Shown here: positions 1 to 13,440 of the stretch, piece by piece | Numbering within the stretch: the stretch's first letter is position 1 | Layout of the letters: each line of letters starts with the position of its first letter | Assembly: GCA_025716855.1 (NCBI GenBank) | Contig: JAIXMQ010000012.1 | Location: forward strand, 372,001-436,000 | Source: Pilaira anomala | Lineage: Eukaryota; Mucoromycota; Mucoromycetes; Mucorales; Mucoraceae | Length of the DNA: 64,000 nucleotides | Reading direction: 5' to 3' | Made by a program: the position numbers and the translations under genes | The notes under the pieces: model-generated | Databases searched by the model: none | The model's input: only the letters and a program-made list of their open reading frames with translations | What the model was told of the DNA's origin: nothing

Positions 1-1032
1 ATATTGGTGCGAATTGGTGTTGTCATTGTGGTTACATGCTTCCTCTTGGATCGAAAGGGGCCAAAAAGTGTTCAGGTAAACTATAGATATTATATGCATG
101 AATGGAATAGAACAATTTGCTCAATGTTTATTTTATTCAGAATGTTCAATCACTTGTCATACGAAATGTCAGCATTTCATTCCTGATTTCTGTGGTTTAT
201 CCATGGAAATGGCTAACCAAATGCTCTCTGAAATCAAAGCAGCAAACAAGAGAAAGACGATGGATGGTGCCGTCACACCTTCGACTTCTTCTACTACAAG
301 CTCTAAACCAGGTCGTGTTTCTAAACATGAAGTCGATAGTAAGTTAGCAGAGAATATGTCTCAAGTATCTTTGAACCAACAAAAGCCATTACCACAACCA
401 CAACCACAGCAACAACATATCCAAATACCTACTTCTCCCTATCAACCTTCGCCATCAAGCCCTGGTAATCGAATTCAAACACCTCCTACTTTACCAACGC
501 ATAGCCAGTCATATCAACCGCAACAATATCCTGTCCAAAGTAATGATCCTCGGTACCAACAACAACAACATCAACAGCAACAGTTTGATCCTCGTTATCA
601 ACAGCAGATGCGTCCTCAAAGCCCCTACGCTCCACCTGCAAATCTTGTTCCAGCCAATGTACGTCCGATGTATAGCCAACCTGCTGGTTCATCTCAATTG
701 GATCTCTCTCACAGAGTAAGTAATCATAAAAAGAAAATTCGTTTGTATGAAAAAGTAGTGTTAATTTAAATATAAATAGCCACATCAATCAAAACATCAA
801 GTATCACAACAGCAACAACAACATCAAGTATCGCAACCGCACCAACAACAACAACAAATTGCTACTCGTCCTAATGAGAGACGTGTGACATTGAACGATT
901 TCAACTTCTTGTTTGTACTGGGTAAAGGCAATTTTGGTAAAGTCATGTTGGCAGAAGATAAGTATGATAAGAAGTTATATGCTGTCAAGGTATTAAAGAA
1001 ACGATTTATCATTGATAATGATGAAATTGAAA

Positions 1033-1079
<47 letters not shown>

Positions 1080-2065
1080 GAACAAAATATTCAGCTTTAT
1101 TAAATTTATTCTATTCAAGTGTCCGATCTGAAAAACGTATTTTCCAAGCAGCAAACCGTGAAAGACATCCTTTCTTAATTGGACTTCAATCCTGTTTCCA
1201 AACTGAGTCTCGAGTTTATTTCGTAATGGAGTATGTCAGTGGAGGTGATTTAATGTGGCATATTCAACGTGAACCATTCTCAGAGCGAAGAGCCAAATTC
1301 TATGCATGTGAAGTGTTGTTGGCACTTGAGTATTTCCATAGCCAAGGTATTATTTATCGTGATTTGAAATTAGATAATATCATGTTGGGTTTGGATGGAC
1401 ATATCAAGGTAGCCGATTATGGTCTTTGTAAAGAAAATATGTGGCAAGATAATACCACGGGTACCTTTTGTGGTACCCCCGAGTTTATGGCGCCTGAAAT
1501 TTTGTTGGAACAAAAGTATGGTCGTGCCGTGGATTGGTGGGCATTCGGTGTCTTGGTTTATGAAATGTTGTTGGGTCAATCACCTTTCCGTGGTGAAGAC
1601 GAAGATGAAATTTTTGATGCTATTTTAGAAGATGAAATTCTTTACCCTGTAAATATGTCGAGAGACTCTGTTTCAATTTGTCAAAGAGTGAGTGTTTTTT
1701 TTTTTTTATTTATTTATATTATTTATTTTGTTTTATCTTTGCTGATTAATTATTACTTTATGTAGCTGTTGACCCGTGATCCAAAGAAGAGATTAGGTGC
1801 TGGACCATCTGACGCAGCTGAAATCAAAGAACATCCATTCTTCTTGGGTGTGAATTGGGATGATATGCTCGCTAAGCGTGTTCCTCCTCCTTTCTGTCCC
1901 TCTATTAGTGGGCCCTTAGATACCTCGAATTTTGATGAAGAGTTTACTCGTGAAAGACCTGCTTTAACTCCAATTAACAGCGTTTTAAACCGTGTGGAGC
2001 AACAAGAGTTTCAAAATTTCTCTTATGTTGCTGATTGGACTCAAACTGCTCCACCCAACTGGTAG
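1..2065 (+). CDS. pkc1: Protein kinase C (Pkc1 type), 5'-truncated by window edge
   Basis: C-terminal part of a fungal Pkc1-type serine/threonine kinase, the cell-wall-integrity kinase that acts below Rho1. Exons as read: 1-75, 141-715, 780-1033, 1120-1687, 1766-2065; phases agree across every junction. The first codons give the end of a C1 zinc finger (WCCHCG, then [15 protein letters not shown]). A Gln/Pro-rich linker follows, then the kinase domain: GKGNFGKV glycine loop, AVKVLKK lysine, YRDLKLDN catalytic loop, ADYGLCK (DYG instead of DFG, which I recall as usual for fungal Pkc1), GTPEFMAPE activation loop. The AGC tail has a turn motif (TPIN) and hydrophobic motif (FQNFSY). Intron 3 contains a run of about 40 A. 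The N-terminal HR1/C2 part lies outside the window. Identification is firm; exact exon edges are by eye. Confidence 0.93.
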
Positions 2066-3326
2066 ACCTTAAAAGCCTATTGATTTTTTTGAAATTTAAT
2101 AAATAATTTATATTCTACAATGTGTTAATATATATATCCTAATTGCAACTGTAAAGAAAACATAGTGCTCTAAGTCTATATATAAAAAAATAGACACAAA
2201 TGATTTGTGTTGTTATTGATTGCTATATTTTTCTTCCCATCACGCCACATGATTAATTGCAAACAGGTTTATTTAATTTGATTATTTAATCCCTCTTTTT
2301 TTTTTTTTTTTTCTTGCTTTCATAAAAAGTTTTATATTCAAACATTTTAGCTACTCACTGCTATCGACATTAAAAAGATAATGATACCTTACCCACTCTA
2401 TTTAAGTCTGAAAAAAAATTCAGACTTTTGTGACCTTAAATCGGAAACGGCCTTAAATCGAACGGCCTTAAATCGAATGGCCTTAAATAAAGCGCGTACT
2501 ATAGAGCTAGAAGACAAGCTTGAGCGATAAATTGCTCGTTGGAGAAAGAAATTGTTCGAACGAGAAACATAAACCAAAAGCTACTCATTTAGTAAGGCGT
2601 ACAGATCAATTGATGAAGATCTTGGAAGAAGAAGAAGAAGAAGAAGATAGAGCTCGAAATGAGTTGCATGATAGCTCTAATAACGTTGGTAAATTAGTAA
2701 CATTATTATTTGTACCAGAGATTTAAAATCTACTGTTTTGGATGGGAAAGAGAAATAAGGTAAAGGTAAGTATGTTCATGATGATTATTGGTTATAGGTG
2801 ATAATGATGATAATAATGTCTTCTTCCTGTGTTAGATTCTAGAGTCTTCTCCGTTATAATTACGTATATCTATTGGCAAGTTACTTTGATGCAAGGTTAA
2901 AACAACTCTTGCTACTACCACTTTCCATATATTACAACTTGTTATGTTATTGACCTAGGAACAAAGCAAAATCCTTAATAAATACACTGAAGATGATATT
3001 TCATTTATTGAAACGAAAAGCGTATATATTCATCTATGAATAAAATATAATTTGAAAATACAGATCCTATTGCTTTATCAAGAAGTTTTTTCTTATGATC
3101 TAACAAAAAAAAAAAACAGTGTGAAATCTAATAGTCTATGGTCGTAATAAATATTCATGCAAAATTATTGATATATAAAAAAAAAGTATATAATATTAGA
3201 CTATTTTAATATATAAATAGAAAAAAAAAAGACTTTAAAATGGAGAAAAAAGGACATACAAAAAAAGAGGAGAAAGTGAGAGGGAGAGAAGGGGTTTTTC
3301 AGAAACTACAGTGTATAAGATATTGT
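2066..3326. other. Intergenic region between convergent genes
   Basis: Shared 3' flank of the kinase and the dihydrolipoamide dehydrogenase genes. It holds AT-rich 3' UTR-like sequence, the short tandem repeat listed separately, and one 68-codon ORF (2520-2726, ATG absent, acidic Glu run) that I do not consider a gene. No RNA gene was seen. Confidence 0.6.
2432..2488. repeat. Short tandem repeat, 15-16 bp unit
   Basis: Four imperfect copies of a unit close to GGCCTTAAATCGAAC lie head to tail. Just upstream (2404-2427) is a perfect 8-bp inverted repeat, AAGTCTGA/TCAGACTT, around an A-rich loop. The arrangement could be a worn subterminal end of a DNA transposon, but no coding remnant proves it. 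Confidence 0.55.
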
Positions 3327-5324
<1,998 letters not shown>

Positions 5325-5657
5325 TATTTTTTTGTGATAAAAAAAAAAAAAAAGAAAGAGTTTAAAAGCGGGAAAGAAAAAAAAAAGAAATTCGATTATT
5401 TATCCCTTGAAAAAAGCTGGGGAAAGAAAGAAATACCTACTTCACACGTCACATTAAGCCCATGGTTCTCTCTCTCTCTTTTTTAAATCTCAGGAACAAA
5501 TCCATCTCGAACTTCCCTTAATTGTTTGTTTGGATGAGAATCTTTTAGTTTCAACTAAATCGGCTAGTAGTATAAAACGGAACAACCGTTATATAAAACC
5601 TCCCTTTCTTTCTATCTTTTTTATTTTATTTTTTTAAAAAAAACCTTGTTCGAAAAA
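5325..5657. promoter_or_regulatory. Divergent promoter region lpd1 / HAD nucleotidase
   Basis: A 333-bp gap between two outward-facing starts. It contains CT-rich and T-rich tracts typical of upstream regions in this window, a CTCTCTCTCTC run near 5470 and a short TATATAAAAC-like segment at about 5590. Assigning any one element to either gene is inference. Confidence 0.4.
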
Positions 5658-6889
5658 ATGACTGTTAAACCCATCTTTTTCTTTGATTGTGATAATTGTT
5701 TATATGTAACGTATACACTTGCTACTGAAACTCGATATATTTTCCCTATTTGGCTAACCTTAAATTTATATGAATAGAGTAAAGACTTAAATGTCAATGA
5801 GCTAATGAAGCAAAAGTAGGTAACACTTCTTTTTTTTTTTAAAAAAAAAGACAAGTACCTCTTATATTCCTAACCCACTTCTCTCTCCCTCTTTTTATAG
5901 AATTCAAGACTACTTTGTAAATATAGTTGGTGTCCCTAAAGCAGAAGGTAAAAAAAAAAACATTAATTTATCGAAGCGTACAAGACATTTAATTCTCCTT
6001 TTTTTTTCAGTGGTACAAATCCAACGTAGATATTATGAACAATACGGTCTTTCCTTGCGTGGTCTTACCAAACATCACAGTGTAGACCCAATTCACTTTG
6101 GTAAAAAAAAAAAGAAGAGAATAATATGCAATCGCTTTTCTCGTTTATTTACTTTTTTTTTTTTTGTTCCGTTTTTAGACGAGCAAGTAGATCAAGCACT
6201 TCCATTAGATGAATTAATTACTAAAGATAACGAATTAAAACATATGCTTCGTACACTCAATTGCAGAAAATGGGTATTCACCAACGCTTACAAAGTTGTA
6301 AGTTTTCTATTATTATACACATGTCTGGTTAAGAAATGATAATTTTCTAATTTTATTTTATTTTATTTTTTTAGCATGCTCTTCGATGTTTAAGATTATT
6401 AGGTGTTGAAAATGAATTCGAGGGTATGACTTATACAAATTATACAGTAGAAGATTTCAATTGCAAGCCAGGTAAATATATATATATATATATAACTGCA
6501 TACACGATAACTATATTTGTTACTAATTGTTTTTTTTTTTCCGAATATAATAGAACCTGCATCATTTTTAAGAGCCATGAAAGATGCTGGGGTTACAGAT
6601 GATACACCTATTTATTTCGTAGATGATTCTTCATTAAATATTGATGCAGCACAGGTAAAAGTTAAAAAATTCTGTAAAAAAGATATCATTTTACTAACAT
6701 ACAATGTAAAAATAGAAATTAGGTTGGATTACAGTTCATGTCGCTGATGATGCATCGAAATCAAACCATGGGGATTATCAAATAGACGATATTCATGACT
6801 TGCCTAAAGTCTTACCTGAACTCTGGGATGTAATTCATCAAGAAATGGAACAAAACGATCAATCCATTGCCATTACGACCGCAGCATAA
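5658..6889 (+). CDS. HAD-family pyrimidine 5'-nucleotidase (Sdt1/Phm8-like)
   Basis: Eight exons: 5658-5705, 5778-5815, 5901-5947, 6011-6100, 6179-6297, 6375-6471, 6554-6654, 6716-6889, giving 237 residues. Motif I is FFDCDNCLY, with the two catalytic Asp at 10 and 12; motif II is VFTNAY; motif IV is YFVDDSSLNIDAA, followed by KLGWITVHVADD. This pattern is that of the Sdt1/Phm8 (pyrimidine 5'-nucleotidase) subfamily of haloacid dehalogenases, which dephosphorylate UMP/CMP or related nucleotides in the cytosol. For the last intron the nearer AG (6715) was chosen because the later AG breaks the frame. The exact substrate (UMP, other nucleotides or lysophosphatidate as reported for Phm8) cannot be told from sequence. 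Confidence 0.9.
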
Positions 6890-7451
6890 AATCTTAACGC
6901 GGTTTAAAATTGACAGATTGTCTTCTGTGTAACTTTTTTTTATACTTTTTGTCATTTTCATATAAACAAAAAGCATTTTCCTTTTTAAATACATCTAGAT
7001 GTGTTCCCTTTTTTTTTTTTTTTTTTCTATGCATACATACACTGAATAAACATATAACCTTTTTTTTTATTTATTTACAAAAATATACTGTAAAATTCTT
7101 TCATTTAATCGTAAAAATTCGAGATTTTTTATCTAGGTATTTTCTCGCAAAGTACTTTGAAATGCATTGAAAAGTTCCAATTATAGAATAAAAAGGATAA
7201 TTAGTAAATCCGAGGTAATAACCTGTATAAAATCTGTAGGCTTTATTTAAAAAAGCATTCAAAAAAAAAAAAAAAAAAAAAAAATAGGAGCTTCATCGTT
7301 CTAATCGCATAAGTATAGGTATTTTTATATAGAAAGAGAGTAAAAAAAAAAAGCCCCCCCCAAGTACGAATTTTAGGGATTTTCTTTCTTTTTTTTTTTT
7401 TTTTCTCTCGTTTTTTATTTTATTAAAAAAGACGACTTTTTTTTTATCAGT
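6890..7451. other. Intergenic, no gene seen
   Basis: AT-rich 3' and 5' flank with several T and A runs (for example A-run at 7261-7284 and a small C7 run near 7355). The last 60 bases before the next start are T/CT-rich, as in front of most genes here. Confidence 0.5.
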
Positions 7452-7736
7452 ATGAAGCTTTATTTAGTGTATATATCACTTATTACGACGATACTATTAT
7501 TTAATTCAGTATATGCAAAAGATCCCGGAAAGAGGCATATGAAGAGAAGAAGGATGAAACGGGGAAGGAATGTGAATGAAATATATGAAAAGAGAGAAGA
7601 AGAAGCAGCTCCACCGCCTCCCACTGGATTATCTGGATTAACGGACCCTATACAACAAAACCTTGATTTGATTAATACCTTTTTTCAAAGAGGTAACCTA
7701 GTAGGTGGCCTACAAGACACTGGCCCCAGAGAATAA
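7452..7736 (+). CDS. Small secreted protein, unknown function (94 aa)
   Basis: Intronless. Residues 1-23 form a clear signal peptide (KLYLVYISLITTILLF, then VYAKD). The mature part begins with a strongly basic stretch holding several dibasic or tribasic sites (GKRH, MKRRRMKRGR, EKREEE) that would suit Kex2-type processing, then a Pro run and TGLSGLTDPIQQNLDLINTFF. That last block resembles TGLNGL...QQ...F in the third gene of the row, so the two are probably paralogues. First of three same-strand genes for secreted proteins spaced about 560-680 bp apart. I do not recognise a family; effector, peptide precursor or wall protein all remain possible. Confidence 0.65.
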   Translation: MKLYLVYISLITTILLFNSVYAKDPGKRHMKRRRMKRGRNVNEIYEKREEEAAPPPPTGLSGLTDPIQQNLDLINTFFQRGNLVGGLQDTGPRE

Positions 7737-8298
7737 TAAATAAAAATAATAAATCCATTATATTAACATACTTGATATTAATAAATTAAAAGGAACTTAT
7801 ACTATTTTGTAAAATGACGATTTTTTTTTTTTCTAAGTGTATACTGAATTAATATAAGGTCTGAGAGAGGGATAGATATAAACAAAAGAGATATTTGTAA
7901 ATTAAATATGATTTGAATTATACAATTGTAATATATATCGTTTTTTTTTTATTATTATTATTTCATTCTTACGCTAATAATACATAATAGTAATTACTTT
8001 CAAGAGAAAAAAAAGACACATATTAATCACATAAGAGAATATAATAAAGGGGAAGTAAGGAGTTTACTTTTTTTTTCTTTCTCTTTTTACGTTTGTATGA
8101 ATATTTGACAAACTATGTAATAAATAAAATGATGATGCCGTCAAAATTAAACTTTTATATATAAGATATGACATTACTGCTTGACAGTTTTTTTTTTCTT
8201 TTCATATAAATAATGCATACTTTTTTTTTTCAATTTTCTTTTTCTCTCTCTCTCTCTCTCTCTTTTTTTTTTAATTCATTTTAAAAAAAAAAATCATC
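7737..8298. other. Intergenic, no gene seen
   Basis: AT-rich spacer between two secreted-protein genes; CT microsatellite at about 8246-8262 and a TTTAAAAA block right before the next ATG look like a core promoter area. Confidence 0.5.
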
Positions 8299-8994
8299 AT
8301 GCATTTACCACATTACGCACTATCATTACTAGGAGTAGCTACTTTTTTAATACTACAAGCCTCTGCGTCTCTAAAAACCCAGCTTACAAATGATGCATCC
8401 AACTTTCATCAAATCTCATCATCACCTTCCTCTAATTCATATCAAAGGGCCAGCAGAGGTGATCTACAACCTGTTGCATATAATCAACAGTTTCGCAAAA
8501 GATTATTCTATAACAAGCATAAATTAATTGACTCTACTAAGAAAGATCGCTATTATAAACGAGATTATGCAACCACTTTAAAACTACTCAGAGCCGCTAT
8601 CTTAAGTTATCAAAGAGATCTTGCTGCTTCGCCTTCTTCATCCATTGCACTGAGTCAGTTTGAACAGAAATCACCGATGCCACCAGCATCACCGCCTGTT
8701 TATGCTTATCCAGCGGTAGCATCTCCTCCTCCTCCTCCTCCTCCTCCTGCGCCACAAGCTCCTATTGTAGCACAACCGGTACCAGCCCCTCCTCTACTTA
8801 ACCCCGAGACTTCTCCTGTACCTGACCCTTTGACTGCCGCTACAACTACAGTTGAACTAAGTAACGGTGTTGTAGAAGTTATACCTGTCTCTGCGGATCT
8901 AGAAGAAGACGATGTTTTTGATCCTGAGGAAGATCCAGATGATGTTGGTCCACCACCTTTTGTTAATGGTAAACCAATTGACAGAGAAGAATAA
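8299..8994 (+). CDS. Secreted Pro-rich protein, unknown function (231 aa)
   Basis: Intronless ORF starting at the ATG after a TCATC leader. A signal peptide covers about residues 1-23 (hydrophobic LSLLGVATFLILQASAS). The next part is Ser-rich and then basic, with possible dibasic cleavage sites (FRKRLF, YYKRDY). Residues about 135-175 are a Pro/Ala-rich segment including a run of eight Pro, and the C-terminal 40 residues are acidic (DLEEDDVFDPEEDPDD). The architecture of signal, dibasic sites, Pro-rich and acidic tail parallels its two neighbours, though direct similarity is weak. No enzyme motif or membrane anchor was seen. Confidence 0.65.
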   Translation: MHLPHYALSLLGVATFLILQASASLKTQLTNDASNFHQISSSPSSNSYQRASRGDLQPVAYNQQFRKRLFYNKHKLIDSTKKDRYYKRDYATTLKLLRAAILSYQRDLAASPSSSIALSQFEQKSPMPPASPPVYAYPAVASPPPPPPPPAPQAPIVAQPVPAPPLLNPETSPVPDPLTAATTTVELSNGVVEVIPVSADLEEDDVFDPEEDPDDVGPPPFVNGKPIDREE

Positions 8995-9596
8995 CTTTCT
9001 TTTTTTTTTTTTCTTTACATATTTTCTAAAAACAAACACATACATTCATGACCTTTTTTTTTCTATTATCACATTTCATTCATATTCATACTTCTTTTTT
9101 CATTTTCTACATACAAATAAATTTCATCTCTTTCATATCAAAAAAAAAAAAAAAAAAAAAAATAAGGATCAATTGCATTGTAATCTTTTTTTGGATGTAA
9201 ACTTTTTTACTTTTTTGGATCTTTTTGTTCTTTTTCTCTTCGTTGTCAAAATGATAAAACTGAATTATAGGAGAAAAAGGTTTGCCTTTGAGTAGAGAGA
9301 TAAAAGGAGGAATACAAACGTGAAAAAAAAAACACTTGTTCTTCTTTCTAATGACATCGATCAAAAAAAAAAACAGGGAAGGGGGAGAAGGAGGGGATGA
9401 TAATACTTTCTTTGATTTCTAAAGAAACGAAGAGAGAGAGAGAGAAAGAGATCTGCTGTAACTCTTTACACTTATCCGGGGTTTTCTATTATTCACGACG
9501 TGTTAGTAACGGAGGTGACAGGGCAAAGTAAAAAGATAGGAGAATGATAAAATACTATATAAAAAAAAAAGAGAGAGAGAAATTTATCTACACTTT

Positions 9597-9626
<30 letters not shown>
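8995..9626. other. Intergenic, no gene seen
   Basis: Contains a poly-A run at 9140-9161, a GA-rich stretch (9370-9450) and a TA dinucleotide run (9602-9626) that ends exactly at the next start codon. Confidence 0.5.
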
Positions 9627-9628
<2 letters not shown>

Positions 9629-9947
9629 GAACAACTGGTTTATATCAATGTTAATGGTAGCTATTACGGCTCTTTTATGTTTCCATATCAGCTGTGATGC
9701 TAAAGTGATCCCTCAAGAATTAAGTAAACGTGTTTTCACAGCACCAGATCCAGAGAAGGCTCTTACAACAACAAGAACAGGGTTAAATGGCCTACTAGCT
9801 GCTACACAACAGGCGATAGATAATCAGTTTTCATTATTCGAGCAACAACCAGCGCCAGGTCCTGTCCCGGTTACGAATGATCCTGATTCGAGCACAACTG
9901 ATACAAACCCAGTACCTGATGCTGGAAAGGAAGAAGACGATGATTAA
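9627..9947 (+). CDS. Small secreted protein, unknown function (106 aa)
   Basis: Intronless. A signal peptide spans about residues 1-25 (ISMLMVAITALLCFHISCDA). A single SKR dibasic site follows about ten residues later, which would release a peptide starting VFTAPDPEKAL. The central block RTGLNGLLAATQQAIDNQF is alike to TGLSGLTDPIQQNLD in the first gene of the row, with shared TGLxGL, QQ, D and F positions. The tail is Pro/Asp/Thr-rich and ends in Glu/Asp. No Cys remains after the signal, so it is not a disulfide-rich effector. The function is unknown. Confidence 0.65.
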
Positions 9948-10076
9948 TTTAAAACAGAAAAATTAAATATACAACAACAGTATTTTAGTGGTAGTAGAAA
10001 AAAAAAAAAAACTTATTTTATGTAAATGTATTTTTTTAGGTTCTGTTTAAATAAAAAAAAAAATGCGGTTTTATAA

Positions 10077-11862
10077 TCATTCATCTTCGCAAATCAAATT
10101 CCATAATAACAAGTTTTCCACATTGATCACATTTCTTTTTGAGTAAGTTGAACCATCATCTACCAAACAAGTGGTCTCATCTGTTCCTAAAGTATGTACG
10201 TCCCATAAATACATGTTTTTATCCTGGACGAGAGATCGAACCAAGTTTCGCACACCAAGCGTAAACGCTAAACTTCGTCCAGTATTCCAAGAAGTAGCAT
10301 CGATCGTACCGCAACAAAAATATTGCGGTGTCTTGATAATGATTTTCTGATCAGGATAGATATCTTTTCGGAGGTATTTCAGGAATTGATAGAAACTGGA
10401 TATGAACTGAGTTGGAGAGACCTGAATTGCTTCTATATCCTTATTCCCTAATCCAATGATCACAATATCTGCACGAGGTATCGTAGGATCAGATTTAAAT
10501 GCTTTGATAGATTGTCTGATCTCTTGTTGATGGTTTACAATCGATTGTTGAATTGAATAAAAATAAATCTTACTATCCACATCCCAAGCGTTTGTGAGTT
10601 GTAATGGTTCATAAGGGTCATTCACCCAAGGGTATTCGGTTGTATCTTCCGTATCATCGTTACATCCGCATTTCATCTTTTCCTCTCTTTCCTTTTTATT
10701 CTTAATTTTTCTAATTTGATCCAGGTTGCACCAACTATTTCTAGATTTAAGTGCCTTCAAATTTCTATCATTGTGTTTTCAGTTTTTATAAGTATCAATT
10801 TTCAAATTTCTCTCTTTTTATTAATTACCTGCGAGTATTGTTGTCCCCAAATACATGAACAGTACTTTTACCAAGACATTGAGCTCCTTTACCATTACTC
10901 TTATATTGTAATATACATGTATCGGGTATGAATATTTTATTTTGATTCGTATACATCTTTTCTGAATTCTCGTAAGCTTTGAATAATTCTCGACCATGTC
11001 TTGATCCATAGACGAGTTTATCAACCCAAGCACCTTTTAATTCTGTCGTCGAGTTTTTTAAATCACACATTTCCATTGTTTGATTGATTCGAATAACATC
11101 TGAAGTTGTAGTGACCGTGGGTCGAATCACTAATTTATTCTGTGATTCAAACGGGTTAGGATGATATGAATGTGATACAGGTGATTCCCAAAAGTAAGAT
11201 CGATACTCGTTAATTGCATCCAATTGATATGTATCTGGGTGTTGAAATTCTACAGCTGCAAAGTAAGCACTTGGATGTTCTAAATCTTGCTCTAATTGAA
11301 CGGTTACTTTGGTTGAATTTAATCCATTTGCAAACATCACTATGCTATCTTTTGGTCCAGTATGTGTTGCATCATCTTTTTTAGAGGCTGGTATAGGACC
11401 AAGCTAGAAAAATTCAAATTAGCCTTTCTATTTTCTCGGTATATATATATATATAAAACTTACAAGTACTACAATACAAACTTCTTCGCCTTGATTGATA
11501 TAAACATTACCTTGAGTAAATGTACCGTCTGGTTTAATAAACATGGCTTTGTCAGACCAACCATCCCAATAATGTCGATCACCAGCCCTATATTAGATAA
11601 TTTACAAACAAATATAAGGTTTTTTTTTTTTTTTTACCCAAAACTTTTTTTTTTTTTAATAATACACTTACAACCAGCCAATATCTACCTTGTCACAAAT
11701 AGTATTTTTTCTTGAACTAACTCTACTAGTTGAATCTTCATTGTCAAATGATGGTGTTTGGTCAATCGGTTGAAGAATATAAAATAAACTAAATAAAAAG
11801 ACAAAGAGAATAGCTATAATAATCACACGACGATTAAGCGTCATCGACGTTTGCATGTTCAT
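10077..11862 (-). CDS. Type II membrane SGNH/NXPE-like protein
   Basis: Four exons on the minus strand (11862-11672, 11587-11464, 11403-10829, 10764-10077), 525 residues. A short N-terminal tail is followed by one strong membrane span (VIIIAILFVFLFSLFYIL), so a Golgi/ER type II topology with a lumenal body is likely. The lumenal part has a beta-rich N-terminal domain and then VHVFGDNNTRR at about 288-297, where NXPE and PC-esterase proteins have the GDS-containing block I. IVIIGLGNKD and YLWDVHTLG near the C-terminus resemble later SGNH blocks. Family assignment rests on these spaced motifs and is moderate. The usual nucleophile Ser appears as Asn293, so it may not be an esterase. It converges on the secreted-protein gene 130 bp away. 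Confidence 0.6.
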
Positions 11863-12411
11863 AAAATAATAATAATAAAAAAAAAGTACGAGAAAAAAAA
11901 AAGTTATATGGTACAAAGAAAAAAAAAAGAAAAGGGGATCACTTTTGTACAAAAACATTCGCGCACTTATTATCAATTTTGCGCATATTTCATTGACCAA
12001 TTAATGTCAATCCTATGTATATATAATTCAAGCATTTTAGATCACAATGATTGTCTCAATTCATTCTTTTTTTTTTTTTTTTACTCTTGGATTTAGGGAG
12101 CTTGTTTAAATTACTCTCTAACAGAATGTTACTGCAAAAAAAAGATATACAAATGATTTCTTTGGGGAGGACTTGAGATCGTATACTTTGGTCTATTCTA
12201 GTTTAAAAGATCTTTCCTATTTCCAAATTGCCTGCGTCTTATACCTTACCTCTGACTAGAACTGTTCAATTGAATTGAGTCTCTACTGTATGTACATATT
12301 ATACGTGTAATATATAAAATAAAATAAAAAAGATAATCGGTTACACAAAAGTATGATCTTTTTTATTATTATTTACATTTATAGATTTTTTTTTTTAAAA
12401 AAAAAAAAAAA
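11863..12411. other. Intergenic, no gene seen
   Basis: Upstream region of the membrane protein gene and 3' flank of the FAD synthetase gene, both minus strand. AT-rich with A and T runs only; a short ORF on the plus strand (11851-12096) has homopolymer composition and is not supported. Confidence 0.5.
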
Positions 12412-13440
12412 CTACTTTTTGGAGGAACCGACTCTACCATCGCGTTCGTGTAATTCATTTTCTAGCTTACAAGCATGTCTATAACCACAAGGTTTTGATT
12501 TGTCTAATAAATCTGGATTAGGATATGTATTTTCCATACTACCTAACGATGTGTAACTATAATATTTGTTTTTTTCACATGTGAATAAAATTTGTCAGTT
12601 GAATTATGCTATATTCAAAAAAAAAAGATTTTTTTTTCTTTTTTTTTTTTACCCTTCATCATAAAGCGAGCAATACGGTATACCGAGTTTCAATAAGAAA
12701 TCCCAAATAGCTTTATAATTCCAATCAATCACTGGTTGAACTCGCATAAACTCTGGCCATCCTTCATCTGTTTTATCAAAATGTGTCAATTTTTCTAAAG
12801 AAGAAAAAAAAAATTAGAAACATGGAAATAACCTTACTTCATTCTATTTACCAGCATAAGGATCCGTTCTTCTAATACCCACAAAAATTGCTTTGGGTCT
12901 AGGATCTGTTGTATCTAAATATTGTTGTAATGCCTGTTTCATAGGCCCTGGAAGATAAACGCATTGTAATTTATATCTTTGGATACATACTTTGACAAAC
13001 GCATCCACATGAGGAAACGGATTTGGATATGTTACAAATACTGTTCGTATTAACTCTTTTTCGTAACCAAGACGACTCATCACTGCTGCAACTAAATGCA
13101 ATAACACTGTACAATCTTTACCTCCATTAAACGAAAGTGCTATTGAGTTAAACCTAAATATTAGAAAAGTTGAGTTTGACTAAGCTCATATAATACCTTT
13201 ATTATTATTATTATTATTATTATTATTTTACCCGTATAATGTATAAGTCTTTTCAATAACTTCTAATGCTTCCTTCACATTACGTCCAAGAGAATCATCT
13301 GACTCAGCGAGATTATAAACTGTTCTTTCAATATACTTGAAATCGAATGCTTGTGTAGTTTCAAACTTGACATCAATAGGTAACTCTGTACACCCGTGGT
13401 TCAGAGACTCGACTGCTAAGCCAGACACTGTTGAACTCAT
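12412..13440 (-). CDS. fad1: FAD synthetase (FMN adenylyltransferase)
   Basis: Converts FMN plus ATP to FAD and pyrophosphate in the cytosol. Four exons (13440-13232, 13153-12852, 12794-12653, 12556-12412), 265 residues, near the size of yeast Fad1. It belongs to the PAPS-reductase-like ATP pyrophosphatase fold: SFNGGKDCTVLLHL is the PP-loop, FVGIRRTDPYA and FMRVQPVIDWNYKAIWDFL are the following substrate-binding and core segments, and LGIPYCSLYDEGYTSLGS is the C-terminal signature. The MSSTVSGL start was chosen over an upstream in-frame ATG because the longer version begins with low-complexity hydrophobic sequence from a T-rich leader. The product is the cofactor of dihydrolipoamide dehydrogenase nearby, though proximity alone says nothing about co-regulation. 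Confidence 0.93.

Noticed and set aside
2520..2726. 68-codon acidic ORF between pkc1 and lpd1
   Set aside because: It has no ATG start, is short and low in complexity, and lies in a convergent 3' region; no exon could be joined to it.
10716..12096. Plus-strand ORFs opposite the NXPE-like gene
   Set aside because: They are shadow frames of the minus-strand exons or cross its T-rich introns and flank.
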